Shown: positions 1 to 8,616 of the stretch, in pieces
Numbering within the stretch: position 1 is the first letter of the stretch
How the letters are laid out: each line of letters opens with the position of its first letter
Origin: an uncultured Acidovorax sp.
GTDB lineage: Bacteria > Pseudomonadota > Gammaproteobacteria > Burkholderiales > Burkholderiaceae_C
Direction of reading: 5' to 3'
Length of the DNA stretch: 52,237 nt
NCBI GenBank assembly: GCA_913774625.1
Contig: CAJYHL010000070.1
Span: 1-52,237 of the forward strand
Program-made: the position numbers and the translations under genes
The notes under the pieces: generated by a model
The model's database searches: none
The model's input: the letters and a program-made list of their open reading frames with translations, nothing else
What the model was told of the DNA's origin: nothing

Positions 1-416
1 GGCTATCCACGAGCGCCGCAACGCCGCAGACCGCCCGCCCACACCGCTGCCCTTCGGGTTGGAGCGAAATCGGGCGATTGGACGCCCCGGCTGCTTGCAT
101 GGGCACCAGCCCATGCGGCGCATCCGAGGCATCCACTCATTCCGATTGCGCTCCAACGCGATCCCCTGCGAGATCGTAAACACGTTCTAAAAGCGTGAGC
201 CAATTCTGCGGGCCGGCACGCCTGCCCCGCCGTGCCAGCTCCCTCTGCGAAGCCCCGCCGGGCTGCGCGACACGGACTGCGCCCGCACCCAGCCACCAAG
301 CGCTCATCCTTCGATAGCAGGCTGCCATTGACCGGCAATGCCTGCCACCCGATTTCGCCAGAAAATCGAGGCAACTGCGCCGTCCTGTACGGGCTGCGCG
401 CCTGCGCCTGCCCCCC
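1..416. other. Stretch with no convincing gene
   Basis: Open frames exist on both strands here, but their translations are rich in Arg, Ala, Gly and Pro and show no recognisable family, no ribosome site and no domain. They look like chance frames of GC-rich DNA. The only structure I see is the 19-bp motif at 170-188. A gene running off the left edge cannot be excluded. Confidence 0.5.
170..188 (-). repeat. Single copy of a 19-bp near-palindromic motif
   Basis: Read on the minus strand this is AGAACGTGTTTACGATCTC. It matches two tandem copies at 38877-38914 at 17 of 19 positions each. The consensus AGAACGTGTTYACGNTCTC is close to a palindrome with a TT centre. It lies in the gene-free stretch downstream of fliT. 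Its role is unknown; a dispersed repeat or a protein-binding site are both possible. Confidence 0.5.
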
Positions 417-465
417 AAAAAGACAACGCCTTGCGTTCCGCTGAGCGGAAGGCAAGGCGTTTTTT
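417..465. terminator. Bidirectional rho-independent terminator after fliT
   Basis: A 17-bp stem (425-441 with 445-461, one G-G mismatch) closes on a TGA loop. It has a T run on the plus side (460-465) and an A run on the left (417-421) that reads as T on the minus strand. It ends the leftward fliD-fliS-fliT transcript and would also stop anything arriving from the left. Confidence 0.88.
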
Positions 466-518
466 GCAGTCCCCAGGAAGCCGGCCACGGCCGCAGCCCC
501 TGCGGGCCGGCCGTGCGG

Positions 519-818
519 TCAGTGCATCACGATGGGCTGGCGTTCGAACAGATGCTCGAACTGCGACAGCCAGGGCTCGGCCAGGCAGCGGATCTCGGCA
601 TCGTTGCGCAGGATGCGCTGCATGATGCGGGTCTTCTCGCGGCGATGTTCCGGCAGCAGTTCCTGGGCCTGGGATTCGTAACGCAGGCGCTCGATCAGCA
701 CCGCGCAGGTGCCTTCGTAGCGGACCACGCCGTCCCAATCCTTCAGCTTGGCGGCCTCCAGCATCTTGGCGCTGCTGTCTTCGATGGCCTTGTAGTAATC
801 GATAAGCATTTCTGGCAT
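519..818 (-). CDS. fliT: Flagellar export chaperone FliT
   Basis: A 99-residue, mostly helical, charged protein of the size expected for FliT, the cytoplasmic chaperone of the filament cap protein FliD. In enterics FliT also binds the FlhDC regulator. The assignment rests mainly on place: it follows fliS after 3 bases at the end of a fliD-fliS-fliT block. The N-terminus (YYKAIEDSSAKMLEAAKLKDW) and the LIERLRYESQ stretch fit the family, which diverges quickly. The start at 818 lies just beyond the fliS stop; an internal Met three codons later is an alternative. The terminator at 417-465 lies downstream. With two fliD genes here, it may serve both cap proteins. Confidence 0.75.
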   Translation of the reverse strand: MPEMLIDYYKAIEDSSAKMLEAAKLKDWDGVVRYEGTCAVLIERLRYESQAQELLPEHRREKTRIMQRILRNDAEIRCLAEPWLSQFEHLFERQPIVMH

Positions 819-821
819 AGG

Positions 822-1274
822 TCAGGCCTCGGCCGCCACGGGGTGGGCTGCGTCGTTGGCCGCCCGGACTTCGGGGGCGCCGGCCTTCTTGATCTCGTTC
901 CAGCCCTGGGCGATGGGCTCGATCAGCTGGGCCACCTCGACCAGGATGGCATCGTCGCTGTGCACATTGGCCTGGATGAGCCGGCGCAGCGCGTAGTCGT
1001 AGAGCGCGTCCAGGTTGCTGGCCAGGGCGCCGCCGGCTTCGCGGTCGAGCGCGGTGCGCAGGCCTTCTTCCAGAATGCGGACAGCCTTGCTGATGCTGTT
1101 GCACTTGCCCGATACGTCGCCGCGCGCGATGGCGCCGCGGGCGGAGGCGATGGAATTCAGGACCCCTGCATACAGCAGACTGACCAGCTGGTGCTGGTCG
1201 ATGGTGTGCATGCTGGTTTCGACGTTGATGCGCTGGTAAGCGGATGCGGTACGAGGGCTGGAGGCGCTGAACAT
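822..1274 (-). CDS. fliS: Flagellin export chaperone FliS
   Basis: A 150-residue four-helix-bundle chaperone that holds flagellin monomeric in the cytoplasm and passes it to the FlhA export gate. The N-terminal SAYQRINVETS stretch, the HQLVSLLYAGVLNSIASARGAI helix and the ALYDYALRRLIQAN segment are characteristic of FliS. The C-terminal tail from about residue 128 is Ala-rich and variable. The start at 1274 lies about 30 bases downstream of a strong sigma-28 promoter (1307-1333), so fliST can be transcribed late and independently of fliD. FliS probably serves both flagellins in this window. Confidence 0.93.
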   Translation of the reverse strand: MFSASSPRTASAYQRINVETSMHTIDQHQLVSLLYAGVLNSIASARGAIARGDVSGKCNSISKAVRILEEGLRTALDREAGGALASNLDALYDYALRRLIQANVHSDDAILVEVAQLIEPIAQGWNEIKKAGAPEVRAANDAAHPVAAEA

Positions 1275-1306
1275 GGCGGTCTTCTTTCCTGGACTTGTTA
1301 TTCAGT

Positions 1307-1333
1307 TTATCGGCGCACCGCCGGAAAACTGAA
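1307..1333 (-). promoter_or_regulatory. Sigma-28 (FliA) promoter of fliS-fliT
   Basis: On the minus strand it reads TTCAGTTT-N11-GCCGATAA. The -10 element is identical to the enteric FliA consensus and the spacer is the ideal 11 bases. It begins only 5 bases past the stop of the downstream fliD. The same element sits at the same place behind the other fliD copy (3164-3190). Confidence 0.88.
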
Positions 1334-1338
1334 GCCTT

Positions 1339-2784
1339 TCAGCGCGACTTATTCCAGGCAGTGACCTGCTGGCCGATGTAGGCATTGAGCGCATTCAGGC
1401 CCGACATCTTGGTGTCGAGCGCGGTGTAGCGGTCAGTCAGGCTCTTCTGAAGCCGGTCGGCACGGTCGAGGATGGTCTGGGTGTCCTGCGCGTTGCGCTT
1501 GAGCGCGGCGTCGTAGGTCTTGGACTTGGTGGCGAAGAAGCCGCTGGAATCGAGCAGCCGCGAGGTGGTCACCTTGAATTTGCTGGCGAAGCCGTCGGTC
1601 CCGTTGCCGTCGTCGGAGCCGCGGAAGAAGGCCTTGACGTCGTCCGGATTGGCCATGGCCTTGTCGAACTTCGTGGTGTCCAGGCGCAGGTTGCCGTTGG
1701 GAGACACGTTGCCCGAGCCACCATCGACCACCACGCCGATGTCGGACAGGCTGCGCAGCGTGCCGCTGCCGGCCACGGCCTTCAAGGCGTTGCGCAAGGT
1801 GTTCTGCAAATTCACGGCGCCGGAGTCTCCTTGCAGCAGCGCGCCGCTCTTGGTGGACTGGTCGTACGCGGTGGCATCGTTCAGCGCGCTGTTGAGCGCG
1901 TTGTAGGCCGTGACGAAGGCCTGCACATTGGCCTTGACCGCCGAGGTGTCCTTGGCCACCGTGATGGTGACCGGGTCGGTCGTGGTGGAGGTGGCGGTGA
2001 AGGTCACCCCGGCCACGACGTTGGCGAAGGCATTGGTGGCCGAGGTCACGGCCACGCCGTTGACCTTGGCATTGGCATTGGAGCCGTATTCGGTGGAGGA
2101 GTTGCTGACCAGCCGCGACAGGCCCGCGCTGTCGCCGGTATTGCCGTCGGCATCCTTGGTGACGGAGAGGCGGAAGCCCGCCGCATCGCCCGTGCTCTTG
2201 CTGGTGAGCATCAGGCGCTCGCCGTTGGCATCATTGATGATCGTGGCCGTGACGCCCGCGCCGGAGGCGCCGTTGATCTTGCCCGCGACGTCCGAGAGCG
2301 TGTCGGTGGCGGAGATATCGATGCTCACGGGGGTGGCGCTGCCGGCCGTGAAGGCCTTGGGCGAACCGGCCCAGGTCCCGATCTCCAGCTTGAGCGTGCC
2401 TGCGCCGACAGGCTTGCCGGACGGCTGCAGCGAGTCGGAGATGGTGGTCTGGGCCTTGGCCAGGTTCTGCACTTCCACACGGAAGGTGGTGGCGGCGGCG
2501 CCCCCCACGGCCGTGGCGGAGATGACGTCGCTCTTGGACGAGGTCGCCGTCACGCCGTTCCAGCCCGTCACGCTGGTGAGCTTGCCCAGCGCATCGGAGA
2601 GCGTGGACACCATGGACTTGAGCTGGCCGAAGGCCGACACCTTGGCCTTGGTGAGAGCTGCCTGCTGCTGCAGTCCGCCCTTTTGCGTGATGGGCGTCTT
2701 GGCAGCGGTGACGGCCGAATCGATGAGCCCGCCCACGTTGACGTTGCCGCCCAGGCCAATGCCTACCGATGAAAAGCTAGCCAT
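1339..2784 (-). CDS. fliD: Flagellar filament cap protein FliD, downstream tandem copy
   Basis: A 481-residue hook-associated protein 2. FliD forms the cap at the filament tip that folds exported flagellin into place. The N-terminal FliD_N region starts MASFSSVGIGLGGNVNV, and the C-terminal part ends in a helical heptad-like stretch (RADRLQKSLTDRYTALDTKM) with the terminal ALNAYIGQQVTAWNKSR. The start at 2784 follows a clear GAGGAGA ribosome site; a longer upstream frame is not needed. It is a tandem duplicate of the gene at 3196-4641: same length, identical over long blocks, with most change near residues 15-55 and in scattered C-terminal positions. Its own sigma-28 promoter lies about 380 bases upstream at 3164-3190. 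Confidence 0.94.
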   Translation of the reverse strand: MASFSSVGIGLGGNVNVGGLIDSAVTAAKTPITQKGGLQQQAALTKAKVSAFGQLKSMVSTLSDALGKLTSVTGWNGVTATSSKSDVISATAVGGAAATTFRVEVQNLAKAQTTISDSLQPSGKPVGAGTLKLEIGTWAGSPKAFTAGSATPVSIDISATDTLSDVAGKINGASGAGVTATIINDANGERLMLTSKSTGDAAGFRLSVTKDADGNTGDSAGLSRLVSNSSTEYGSNANAKVNGVAVTSATNAFANVVAGVTFTATSTTTDPVTITVAKDTSAVKANVQAFVTAYNALNSALNDATAYDQSTKSGALLQGDSGAVNLQNTLRNALKAVAGSGTLRSLSDIGVVVDGGSGNVSPNGNLRLDTTKFDKAMANPDDVKAFFRGSDDGNGTDGFASKFKVTTSRLLDSSGFFATKSKTYDAALKRNAQDTQTILDRADRLQKSLTDRYTALDTKMSGLNALNAYIGQQVTAWNKSR

Positions 2785-3163
2785 GATCCATCTCCTCTCA
2801 GCGCACCAATTTGCATCAGCCGGAATTATGGAAGCCGGGACGCTCTCGCATCGCCGGGATAAAGACGGGAGAACCCGTCCAATCCACCGGCTATTCGCAG
2901 CACGACTGCCACCGTGGGCCGCCAATCGCCGAAAACGCCGCCGAAGCGGAACTCTAAGGCACCGGAACGCCTACGCCGAACGGGGCCGGGCCGGCGCCAC
3001 CCTGGAACCCGGGAGCGGAGGGATGCATCGCAGAATAGTAGAAACGGCGACCGCGGATAACGCCGCCTCGCAAGAGGCTGATCCGCCGGTGCGGGCTCGA
3101 TGCATGCGGCGAACGAATTCGCCGATCACTGGCGCAATGCCCTTCCCGGGGCTGTTACTCGGG
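2785..3163. other. Intergenic leader between the two fliD copies
   Basis: No gene seen. The first 110 or so bases next to the fliD start (about 2785-2900) resemble, with gaps, the segment upstream of the other fliD (4642-4755), including the ribosome site and a GGCTATTC block, so this leader belongs to the duplicated unit. The rest (about 2900-3160) shows no match to the other side and no clear hairpin. It would be the long 5' leader of the transcript from 3164-3190. Confidence 0.6.
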
Positions 3164-3190
3164 TTATCGGCAGGCCGGCGGAAAACTGAA
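3164..3190 (-). promoter_or_regulatory. Sigma-28 (FliA) promoter between the fliD copies
   Basis: On the minus strand it reads TTCAGTTT-N11-GCCGATAA, the same -35 and -10 elements as at 1307-1333 and 5 bases beyond the fliD stop. It would transcribe the downstream fliD copy through a leader of about 370 bases. Confidence 0.87.
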
Positions 3191-3195
3191 GCCGC

Positions 3196-4641
3196 TCAGA
3201 GCGACTTGTTCCAGGCCACGAGCTGCTGTCCGATGTAGCTGTTGAGCGCGTTGAGGCTGGCCATCTGGGTGTCGAGCGCGGTGTAGCGCTGCGTCAGGCT
3301 CGCCTGGAGGCGGTCGGCGCGGTCGTTGATGTCCTGGGTGTCCTGCGCGTTGCGCTTGAGGGCGTCGGCGTAGGTCTGGTCCTTGGTAGCGAAGAAGCCG
3401 CCCACGTCGAGCAGCTGGGTGGTGACCGACTTGAACTGCTCGGCGAAACCGTCGGTCGAGGAACCGTCGTCGGGGCCGCGGAAGAAGGCCTTGACATCGT
3501 CCGGATTGGCCATGGCGGCACTGAATTTGGCGCTGTCCAGGCGCAGGCTGCCATCGGGAGACACGTTGCCCGAGCCGCCATCGACCACCACGCCGATATC
3601 GGACAGGTTGCGCAGCGTGCCGCTGCCGACCACCGTCTGCAAGGCCGTGCGCAGCGTGTCCTGCAAGGTGACAGTGGAGGAATCCCCCTGCAGCAGCGCT
3701 CCGGTCTTGGTGGACTGGTCGTAGGCGGTGTCGGCGTTCAGCGCGCTGTTGAGCGCGTTGTAGGCCGTGACGAAGGCCTGCACGTTGGCCTGGACCGCCG
3801 AGGTGTCCTTGGCCACGGTGATGGTGACCGGATCGGTCGTGGTGGCGGTGGCGGTGAAGGTCACCCCGGCCACGACGTTGGCGAAGGCATTGGTGGCCGA
3901 GGTCACGGCCACGCCATCCACCGTGCCGTTGGCATTGGAGCCATACTGCGTGGAGGAGTTGTTGACCAGCCGCGACAGGCCCGCGTTGTCGCTGGTATTG
4001 CCGTCGGCATCCTGGGTGACCGAGAGGCGGAAGCCCGCAGCATCGCCCGTGCTCTTGCTGGTGAGCATCAGGCGCTCGCCATTGGCATCGTTGAGGATGG
4101 TGGCCGTGACGCCCGCGCCGGAGGATCCGTTGATCTTGCCGGCAATGTCCGAAAGCGTGTCGGTGGCGGAGATATCGATGCTCACGGGGGCTGCGCTGCC
4201 GGCCGTGAAGGCCTTGGGCGAACCGGCCCAGGTCCCGATCTCCAGCTTGAGCGTGCCTGCGCCGACGGCCTGGCCTGGCGGCTGCAGCGATTCGGAAATG
4301 GTGGTCTGCGCCTTGGCCAGGTTCTGCACCTGCACATCGAAGGATGTGGCGGCGGCGCCCCCCACGGCCGTGGCGGAGACGACGTCGCTCTTGGAGGAAG
4401 TGGCGCTCACGCTGTTCCAGCCCGTCACGCTGGTGAGCTTGCCCAGCGCATCGGAGAGCGTGGACACCATGGACTTGAGCTGGCCGAAGGCCGACACCTT
4501 GGCCTGGGTGATCGTCGCCTGCTGCTGGAGCCCACCGGCTTCGGTGATGGGCATCTTGACCGCATCGACGGACGCCTTGATCAGGCCGTTGACATCGACA
4601 TTGCCACCCAGGCCGATACCAAGGGATGAAAAGCTAGCCAT
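3196..4641 (-). CDS. fliD: Flagellar filament cap protein FliD, upstream tandem copy
   Basis: A 481-residue FliD with the same domain order as its neighbour: FliD_N from the MASFSSLGIGLGGNVDV start, a variable central part, and FliD_C ending in a helical stretch and LNSYIGQQLVAWNKSL. The start at 4641 has the same kind of ribosome site (GAGGAAA) and the same following codons as the other copy. No sigma-28 site is visible in the 218 bases between it and fliC(1), so it may be transcribed from the fliC(1) promoter or from an unrecognised one. Differences from the downstream copy concentrate at residues 15-55 (NGLIKASVDAVKMPITEAGG) and in the C-terminal helix region. Both copies look intact. Confidence 0.94.
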   Translation of the reverse strand: MASFSSLGIGLGGNVDVNGLIKASVDAVKMPITEAGGLQQQATITQAKVSAFGQLKSMVSTLSDALGKLTSVTGWNSVSATSSKSDVVSATAVGGAAATSFDVQVQNLAKAQTTISESLQPPGQAVGAGTLKLEIGTWAGSPKAFTAGSAAPVSIDISATDTLSDIAGKINGSSGAGVTATILNDANGERLMLTSKSTGDAAGFRLSVTQDADGNTSDNAGLSRLVNNSSTQYGSNANGTVDGVAVTSATNAFANVVAGVTFTATATTTDPVTITVAKDTSAVQANVQAFVTAYNALNSALNADTAYDQSTKTGALLQGDSSTVTLQDTLRTALQTVVGSGTLRNLSDIGVVVDGGSGNVSPDGSLRLDSAKFSAAMANPDDVKAFFRGPDDGSSTDGFAEQFKSVTTQLLDVGGFFATKDQTYADALKRNAQDTQDINDRADRLQASLTQRYTALDTQMASLNALNSYIGQQLVAWNKSL

Positions 4642-4859
4642 GATCCATTTCCTCTCAGCGCATCGATTGGCATGGGCCGGAATTGTGGAGTCCAGGAAGT
4701 CGTCGCATCGCGCGGATAAGAGCGGGATAAGCCCTTCAATCCGACGGCTATTCCGGCACAGCCGCCAACGACGAGGCGGCGGCGAAGAAATCCGCCACCG
4801 CCCTTGGAGGCAGGCGGACCGCCAGGGCCCGCCATGCCTCAATCAAACCACCGCCGCGA

Positions 4860-6338
4860 TCAACGCAGCAGGGACAGCACGCCCTGGGGCAGCTGGTTGG
4901 CCTGGGCCACCATCGCCGTGCCGGCCTGCTGCAGGATCTGCGCGCGGGACAGGTTGGCGGTTTCCGAGGCGAAGTCGGCATCCTGGATGCGGCCGCGGGA
5001 TGCGGACATGTTCTCGGCCGTGCTCTGCAGGTTGTTCACCGTGGTTTCGAAGCGGGACTGCAAGGCACCGAAGCTGGCGCGCTGCCCGTTGACCGACGCA
5101 AGCGCGGAATCGATGATCTTCAGGGCACGGGTGGCGCCATCGACCGTGGACACGTCGATGGTGTTCACGGCCTTCTGGGTGGAGGCGGTGGCAGCGGCGT
5201 TGGTCATCGTGCCGCCGGTACCAGCCACGGCGTAGCCCTTGTCGGAGCTGTACTCCACCGTGCCGCGCGAGGCCACCGTGACGCCCGTGCCCGCCGTGGT
5301 GGCTGCCGTGAAGGTCAGGGTGTCCGTGCTCAGCGTGGTCGCTGCATCCTGCGAGGCCAGGGTGATGTTGCCTGCGCTGGCGGCGGCGTTGGCGATGTTG
5401 ATGTCGTTGCCGCTGTCGTTGGTCAGGATCAGGCCGGAGTTGTCGCTGTTGAGCTTGGCCGTGATACCGGTCTGGGAGGCCGAGTCGTTGATCGCCTTCA
5501 TCGCGTCGGCCAGGCCGGCGGGCGTGTTGGTCGCCGTCACGTTGAACGTCACGTTCGCGGCCGTGCTGTTGTTGCCCTTGAGCGCCAGGCTGAACGAGCC
5601 CGTGGCGCCGAAGGTCAGCTGGGACACGTTGCGGGCCGAGGCGGTCACGCCGGTGGTGTCGGCCGCTGCATTCACGGCGGAGGCGATGTCGGCGGCCGTG
5701 CCCGATGCGGCCACGTTGATGGTCTTGGTCTGCAGACCGGAAATGACGATGGTGCCGGAAGCCGCGCCGGCGGAGCCTGCGCTGGAGCCCGTGGTGGCGG
5801 CACCGCTGGCCGAGGCCGTCAGATTGGCGCCGTAGCTGGTCGTGCGGAAGTTGCCGGTCGTGGCGGAAATGGTCTGGTTGGCATTGGCGCCGACCTGGAA
5901 GGTGGCCGAGCCGAAGGAGCCGTCCAGCAGCTTCTGGCCGTTGAATTCGGTGGTGCTGGCGATGCGGTCCATTTCAGACAGCAGCTGGCCGACTTCGGCC
6001 TGGATGGCCTTGCGGTCGCCGGCGCTGTTGGTGGCGTTGGCCGACTGCACGGAGAGTTCACGCACACGCTGCAGGATGTCCCCGGAGCTCTTGAGCGCGC
6101 CTTCAGCCGTCTGCGACAGCGAGATGCCGTCGTTGGCGTTGCGCACGGCCTGGTTCAGACCGCGGATCTGGGCGGTGAAGCGTTCGGAGATGGCCAGGCC
6201 GGCCGCGTCGTCCTTGGCGCTGTTGATGCGCAGGCCCGACGACAGGCGCTGGATGGAGGTGTTGAGCGAAGCCTGGCTCAGACCCAGATTGCGCTGGGCA
6301 GTCATCGAGGCGAGGTTGGTGTTGATGGTGGATGCCAT
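4860..6338 (-). CDS. fliC: Flagellin, copy 1
   Basis: A 492-residue flagellin, the filament subunit, exported through the flagellar type III apparatus without a signal peptide. The N-terminal D0/D1 domain ([39 protein letters not shown]) and the C-terminal D0 domain ([20 protein letters not shown] ... GVLSLLR) are textbook. The central region is rich in Ala, Thr, Ser, Gly and Asn and contains a flagellin_IN-type motif near residues 200-245. Residues 30-51 resemble the plant-recognised flg22 epitope. The start at 6338 has a good AGGAGA site 8 bases upstream. A sigma-28 promoter lies at 6494-6520. The second flagellin (6808-8292) is divergent and very similar throughout. Confidence 0.96.
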   Translation of the reverse strand: MASTINTNLASMTAQRNLGLSQASLNTSIQRLSSGLRINSAKDDAAGLAISERFTAQIRGLNQAVRNANDGISLSQTAEGALKSSGDILQRVRELSVQSANATNSAGDRKAIQAEVGQLLSEMDRIASTTEFNGQKLLDGSFGSATFQVGANANQTISATTGNFRTTSYGANLTASASGAATTGSSAGSAGAASGTIVISGLQTKTINVAASGTAADIASAVNAAADTTGVTASARNVSQLTFGATGSFSLALKGNNSTAANVTFNVTATNTPAGLADAMKAINDSASQTGITAKLNSDNSGLILTNDSGNDINIANAAASAGNITLASQDAATTLSTDTLTFTAATTAGTGVTVASRGTVEYSSDKGYAVAGTGGTMTNAAATASTQKAVNTIDVSTVDGATRALKIIDSALASVNGQRASFGALQSRFETTVNNLQSTAENMSASRGRIQDADFASETANLSRAQILQQAGTAMVAQANQLPQGVLSLLR

Positions 6339-6493
6339 TTGCAAATCTCCTGAAAAGAACTGGCTGGATCTGGCGTTACCGCCAACTGGGCCCAGAACCG
6401 TCTGGCCACAGGGTTCACAGCGCCCACGGGCCTCTGTTGAACGGCGGGCCCTGCCAACTGCTTGCTGTCTGTTCGCACGTCCCGTTGCGTTGG

Positions 6494-6520
6494 TTTTCGG
6501 GCAGGCGCCAGAAAACTTTA
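6494..6520 (-). promoter_or_regulatory. Sigma-28 (FliA) promoter of fliC copy 1
   Basis: On the minus strand it reads TAAAGTTT-N11-CCCGAAAA. The -35 element equals the enteric FliA consensus and the -10 matches at 6 of 8. It lies about 155 bases upstream of the fliC start, which leaves a long 5' leader. Confidence 0.85.
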
Positions 6521-6640
6521 GGAACAAACGCAGGGATTGAGCGGTTTTTCTACGTCTTATCGGATCAACGCTCCCGCACCCGATCGACAGAATCCACCCA
6601 TCGTTCCCGTAAGAGCGGCTAACGGAACCTATCGCAGCGG

Positions 6641-6716
6641 TTCTGGCCGGCGCCCGCATCGGAGGCCGTACCCCCCAGGTACGGCAGCCACCCGATGCGG
6701 ACGACGAGACCAGAAG
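6641..6716. repeat. Long nested palindrome between the divergent flagellin genes
   Basis: Three nested arm pairs share one centre: TTCTGG (6641-6646) with CCAGAA (6710-6715), CCGCATCGG (6654-6662) with CCGATGCGG (6692-6700), and CCGTACC (6666-6672) with GGTACGG (6678-6684). There is no T run, so it is not a typical terminator. It lies on the fliC(2) side of the 469-base gap, about 95 bases before that start. It could be a cruciform, an operator, or a leader hairpin. Confidence 0.7.
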
Positions 6717-6807
6717 GGTTCTGTCAGCCGCTCGGAAAGACGCCGGAGGGGGTGATGCTTGAACCGGCAGAAATGTTCAATGTTTCCAGCCTAGCAGGAG
6801 TTCCACC

Positions 6808-8292
6808 ATGGCCTCGACCATCAACACCAACATCAGTTCCCTGACGGCCCAGCGCAACCTGGGCATCAGCCAAGCCTCGCTCAACACCTCCATCCAGCGC
6901 CTGTCGTCGGGTCTGCGCATCAACAGCGCCAAGGACGACGCGGCCGGCCTGGCCATCTCCGAACGCTTCACCGCCCAGATCCGCGGTCTGAACCAGGCCG
7001 TGCGCAACGCCAACGACGGCATCTCGCTGTCGCAGGTGGCCGAAGGCGCGCTGGCCGGTTCCGGCAACATCCTGCAACGGGTGCGTGAACTCTCCGTGCA
7101 GTCGGCCAACGCCACCAACAGCGCCAGCGACCGCAAGGCCATCCAGGCCGAAGTCGGCCAGCTGCTGTCGGAACTCGACCGCATCTCCAGCACCACCGAA
7201 TTCAACGGCCAAAAGCTGCTGGACGGCTCCTTCGGCTCGGCCACCTTCCAGGTCGGCGCCAACGCCAACCAGACGATCACGGCCACGACCGGCAACTTCC
7301 GCACGGCCAACTACGGCGTCAACCTGAACGAATCCACCGCCACGGTCGCCACCACGGGCGCCAGCGCAGGTTCCGCCGGCGCGGCCTCCGGCACCATCAC
7401 CATCTCCGGCCTGCAGACCAAGACCATCAACGTGGCCGCCTCGGGCACGGCCGCCGACATCGCAGCCGCCGTGAACGCCGCCTCCGACACCACGGGCGTG
7501 ACCGCCGTGGCCCGCAACGTGTCCGAACTGAAGTTCGGAGCCACCGGCTCGTTCACCCTGGCACTCAAGGGCGACAACGCCACGGCCGCCAACATCACCT
7601 TCAACGTGACGGCGACCAACACCCCCGCCGGCCTGGCCGACGCGATGAAGGCGATCAACGACTCGGCCTCGCAGACCGGCATCACGGCCAAGCTGAATGC
7701 CAACAGCGATGGCCTGGTGCTGACCAACGACGGCGGCAAGGACATCAACATCGCCAACGCTGCCTCCAGCGCCGGCAACATCACCCTGGCCTCGCAGGAC
7801 GCGCCGGCCACCATGGCTTCGGCCAGCAACACCCTGACCTTCACGGCCGCCACCACCGCCGGCACTGGCGTCACGGTGGCCTCGCGCGGCACGGTGGAGT
7901 ACAGCTCCGACAAGGGCTATGCCGTGGCCGGCACCACCGACACGATGGCCAACACCGCCGCCACGGCATCCACGCAGAAGGCAGTGAGCACGATCGACGT
8001 CTCCACGGTCGATGGCGCCACCCGGGCCCTGAAGATCATCGACTCGGCCCTTGCGGCGGTCAACGGGCAGCGCGCCAGCTTCGGCGCCTTGCAGTCCCGC
8101 TTCGAGACGAGCATCGCCAACCTGAACACCTCGTCCGAGAACATGTCCGCATCCCGCAGCCGCATCCAGGATGCCGACTTCGCCTCGGAAACCGCCAACC
8201 TGTCCCGCGCGCAGATCCTGCAGCAGGCTGGCACGGCGATGGTGGCCCAGGCCAACCAGATTCCGCAGGGCGTGCTGTCGCTGCTGAAGTAA
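6808..8292 (+). CDS. fliC: Flagellin, copy 2
   Basis: A 494-residue flagellin nearly the same as copy 1: [19 protein letters not shown] at the N-terminus, the [20 protein letters not shown] block, a flagellin_IN-like motif near residues 200-245 and a C-terminal GVLSLLK. Substitutions and small length changes fall mostly in the central domain (about residues 175-190 and 330-390), the surface-exposed part that is also the usual O-glycosylation zone. The start at 6808 follows CAGGAG by 6 bases. Unlike copy 1, I find no good sigma-28 promoter upstream. A perfect hairpin follows at 8320-8347. The sugar island at 8617-14628 lies directly downstream. Confidence 0.96.
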   Translation: MASTINTNISSLTAQRNLGISQASLNTSIQRLSSGLRINSAKDDAAGLAISERFTAQIRGLNQAVRNANDGISLSQVAEGALAGSGNILQRVRELSVQSANATNSASDRKAIQAEVGQLLSELDRISSTTEFNGQKLLDGSFGSATFQVGANANQTITATTGNFRTANYGVNLNESTATVATTGASAGSAGAASGTITISGLQTKTINVAASGTAADIAAAVNAASDTTGVTAVARNVSELKFGATGSFTLALKGDNATAANITFNVTATNTPAGLADAMKAINDSASQTGITAKLNANSDGLVLTNDGGKDINIANAASSAGNITLASQDAPATMASASNTLTFTAATTAGTGVTVASRGTVEYSSDKGYAVAGTTDTMANTAATASTQKAVSTIDVSTVDGATRALKIIDSALAAVNGQRASFGALQSRFETSIANLNTSSENMSASRSRIQDADFASETANLSRAQILQQAGTAMVAQANQIPQGVLSLLK

Positions 8293-8319
8293 GTAAGTAA
8301 GCGACGGCGGCCACGGCCG

Positions 8320-8347
8320 GAGGTGAGAGGCTGCAGCCTCTCACCTC
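8320..8347 (+). terminator. Hairpin after flagellin copy 2
   Basis: A perfect 28-base palindrome with 14-base arms centred at CTGCAG, starting 28 bases past the fliC(2) stop. The T run is lacking (CCAAAATG follows), so termination is likely but not certain. It may instead stabilise the 3' end of the flagellin mRNA. Confidence 0.65.
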
Positions 8348-8616
8348 CCAAAATGCAGGAGATACAGGGGGTCCGCAAGCCGAGCCGCACGCCCACGCCA
8401 ACCAAGGTCAGCGGCTGCAGCTCTTGAGGACGCGCAACGAATCGCGGCCCTCCTGCCGCGAAATGCCCTCTGAAGGCATGCACGCGACCTTAAAATGGCT
8501 CGGGAGTACTGACTCGGCAACTGCGCTCAGCGAGCGCACATTGCGCCCCAAATGCCGGGCCGAACAGGGCTCGCAATCCACTCGACGGGGCAGAAATCGT
8601 TGGAAGGCTGGTCGCC
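8348..8616 (+). other. Gene-free leader of the glycosylation genes
   Basis: No supportable gene; short frames on both strands give unrelated, low-complexity peptides. The only signal I can place is GGAAGG (8602-8607), a ribosome site for the GTG start at 8617. I see no sigma-28 match here. Confidence 0.5.

Noticed and set aside
3-488. A 161-codon frame at the left edge, minus strand
   Set aside because: The translation has no domain, is rich in Arg, Ala and Gly, and runs through the terminator at 417-465.
6641-6660. A sigma-54-like pattern TGGC...GCA near the palindrome
   Set aside because: The GG-to-GC spacing is 9 rather than 10 and the -12 TTGC is missing; it falls inside the palindrome arms.
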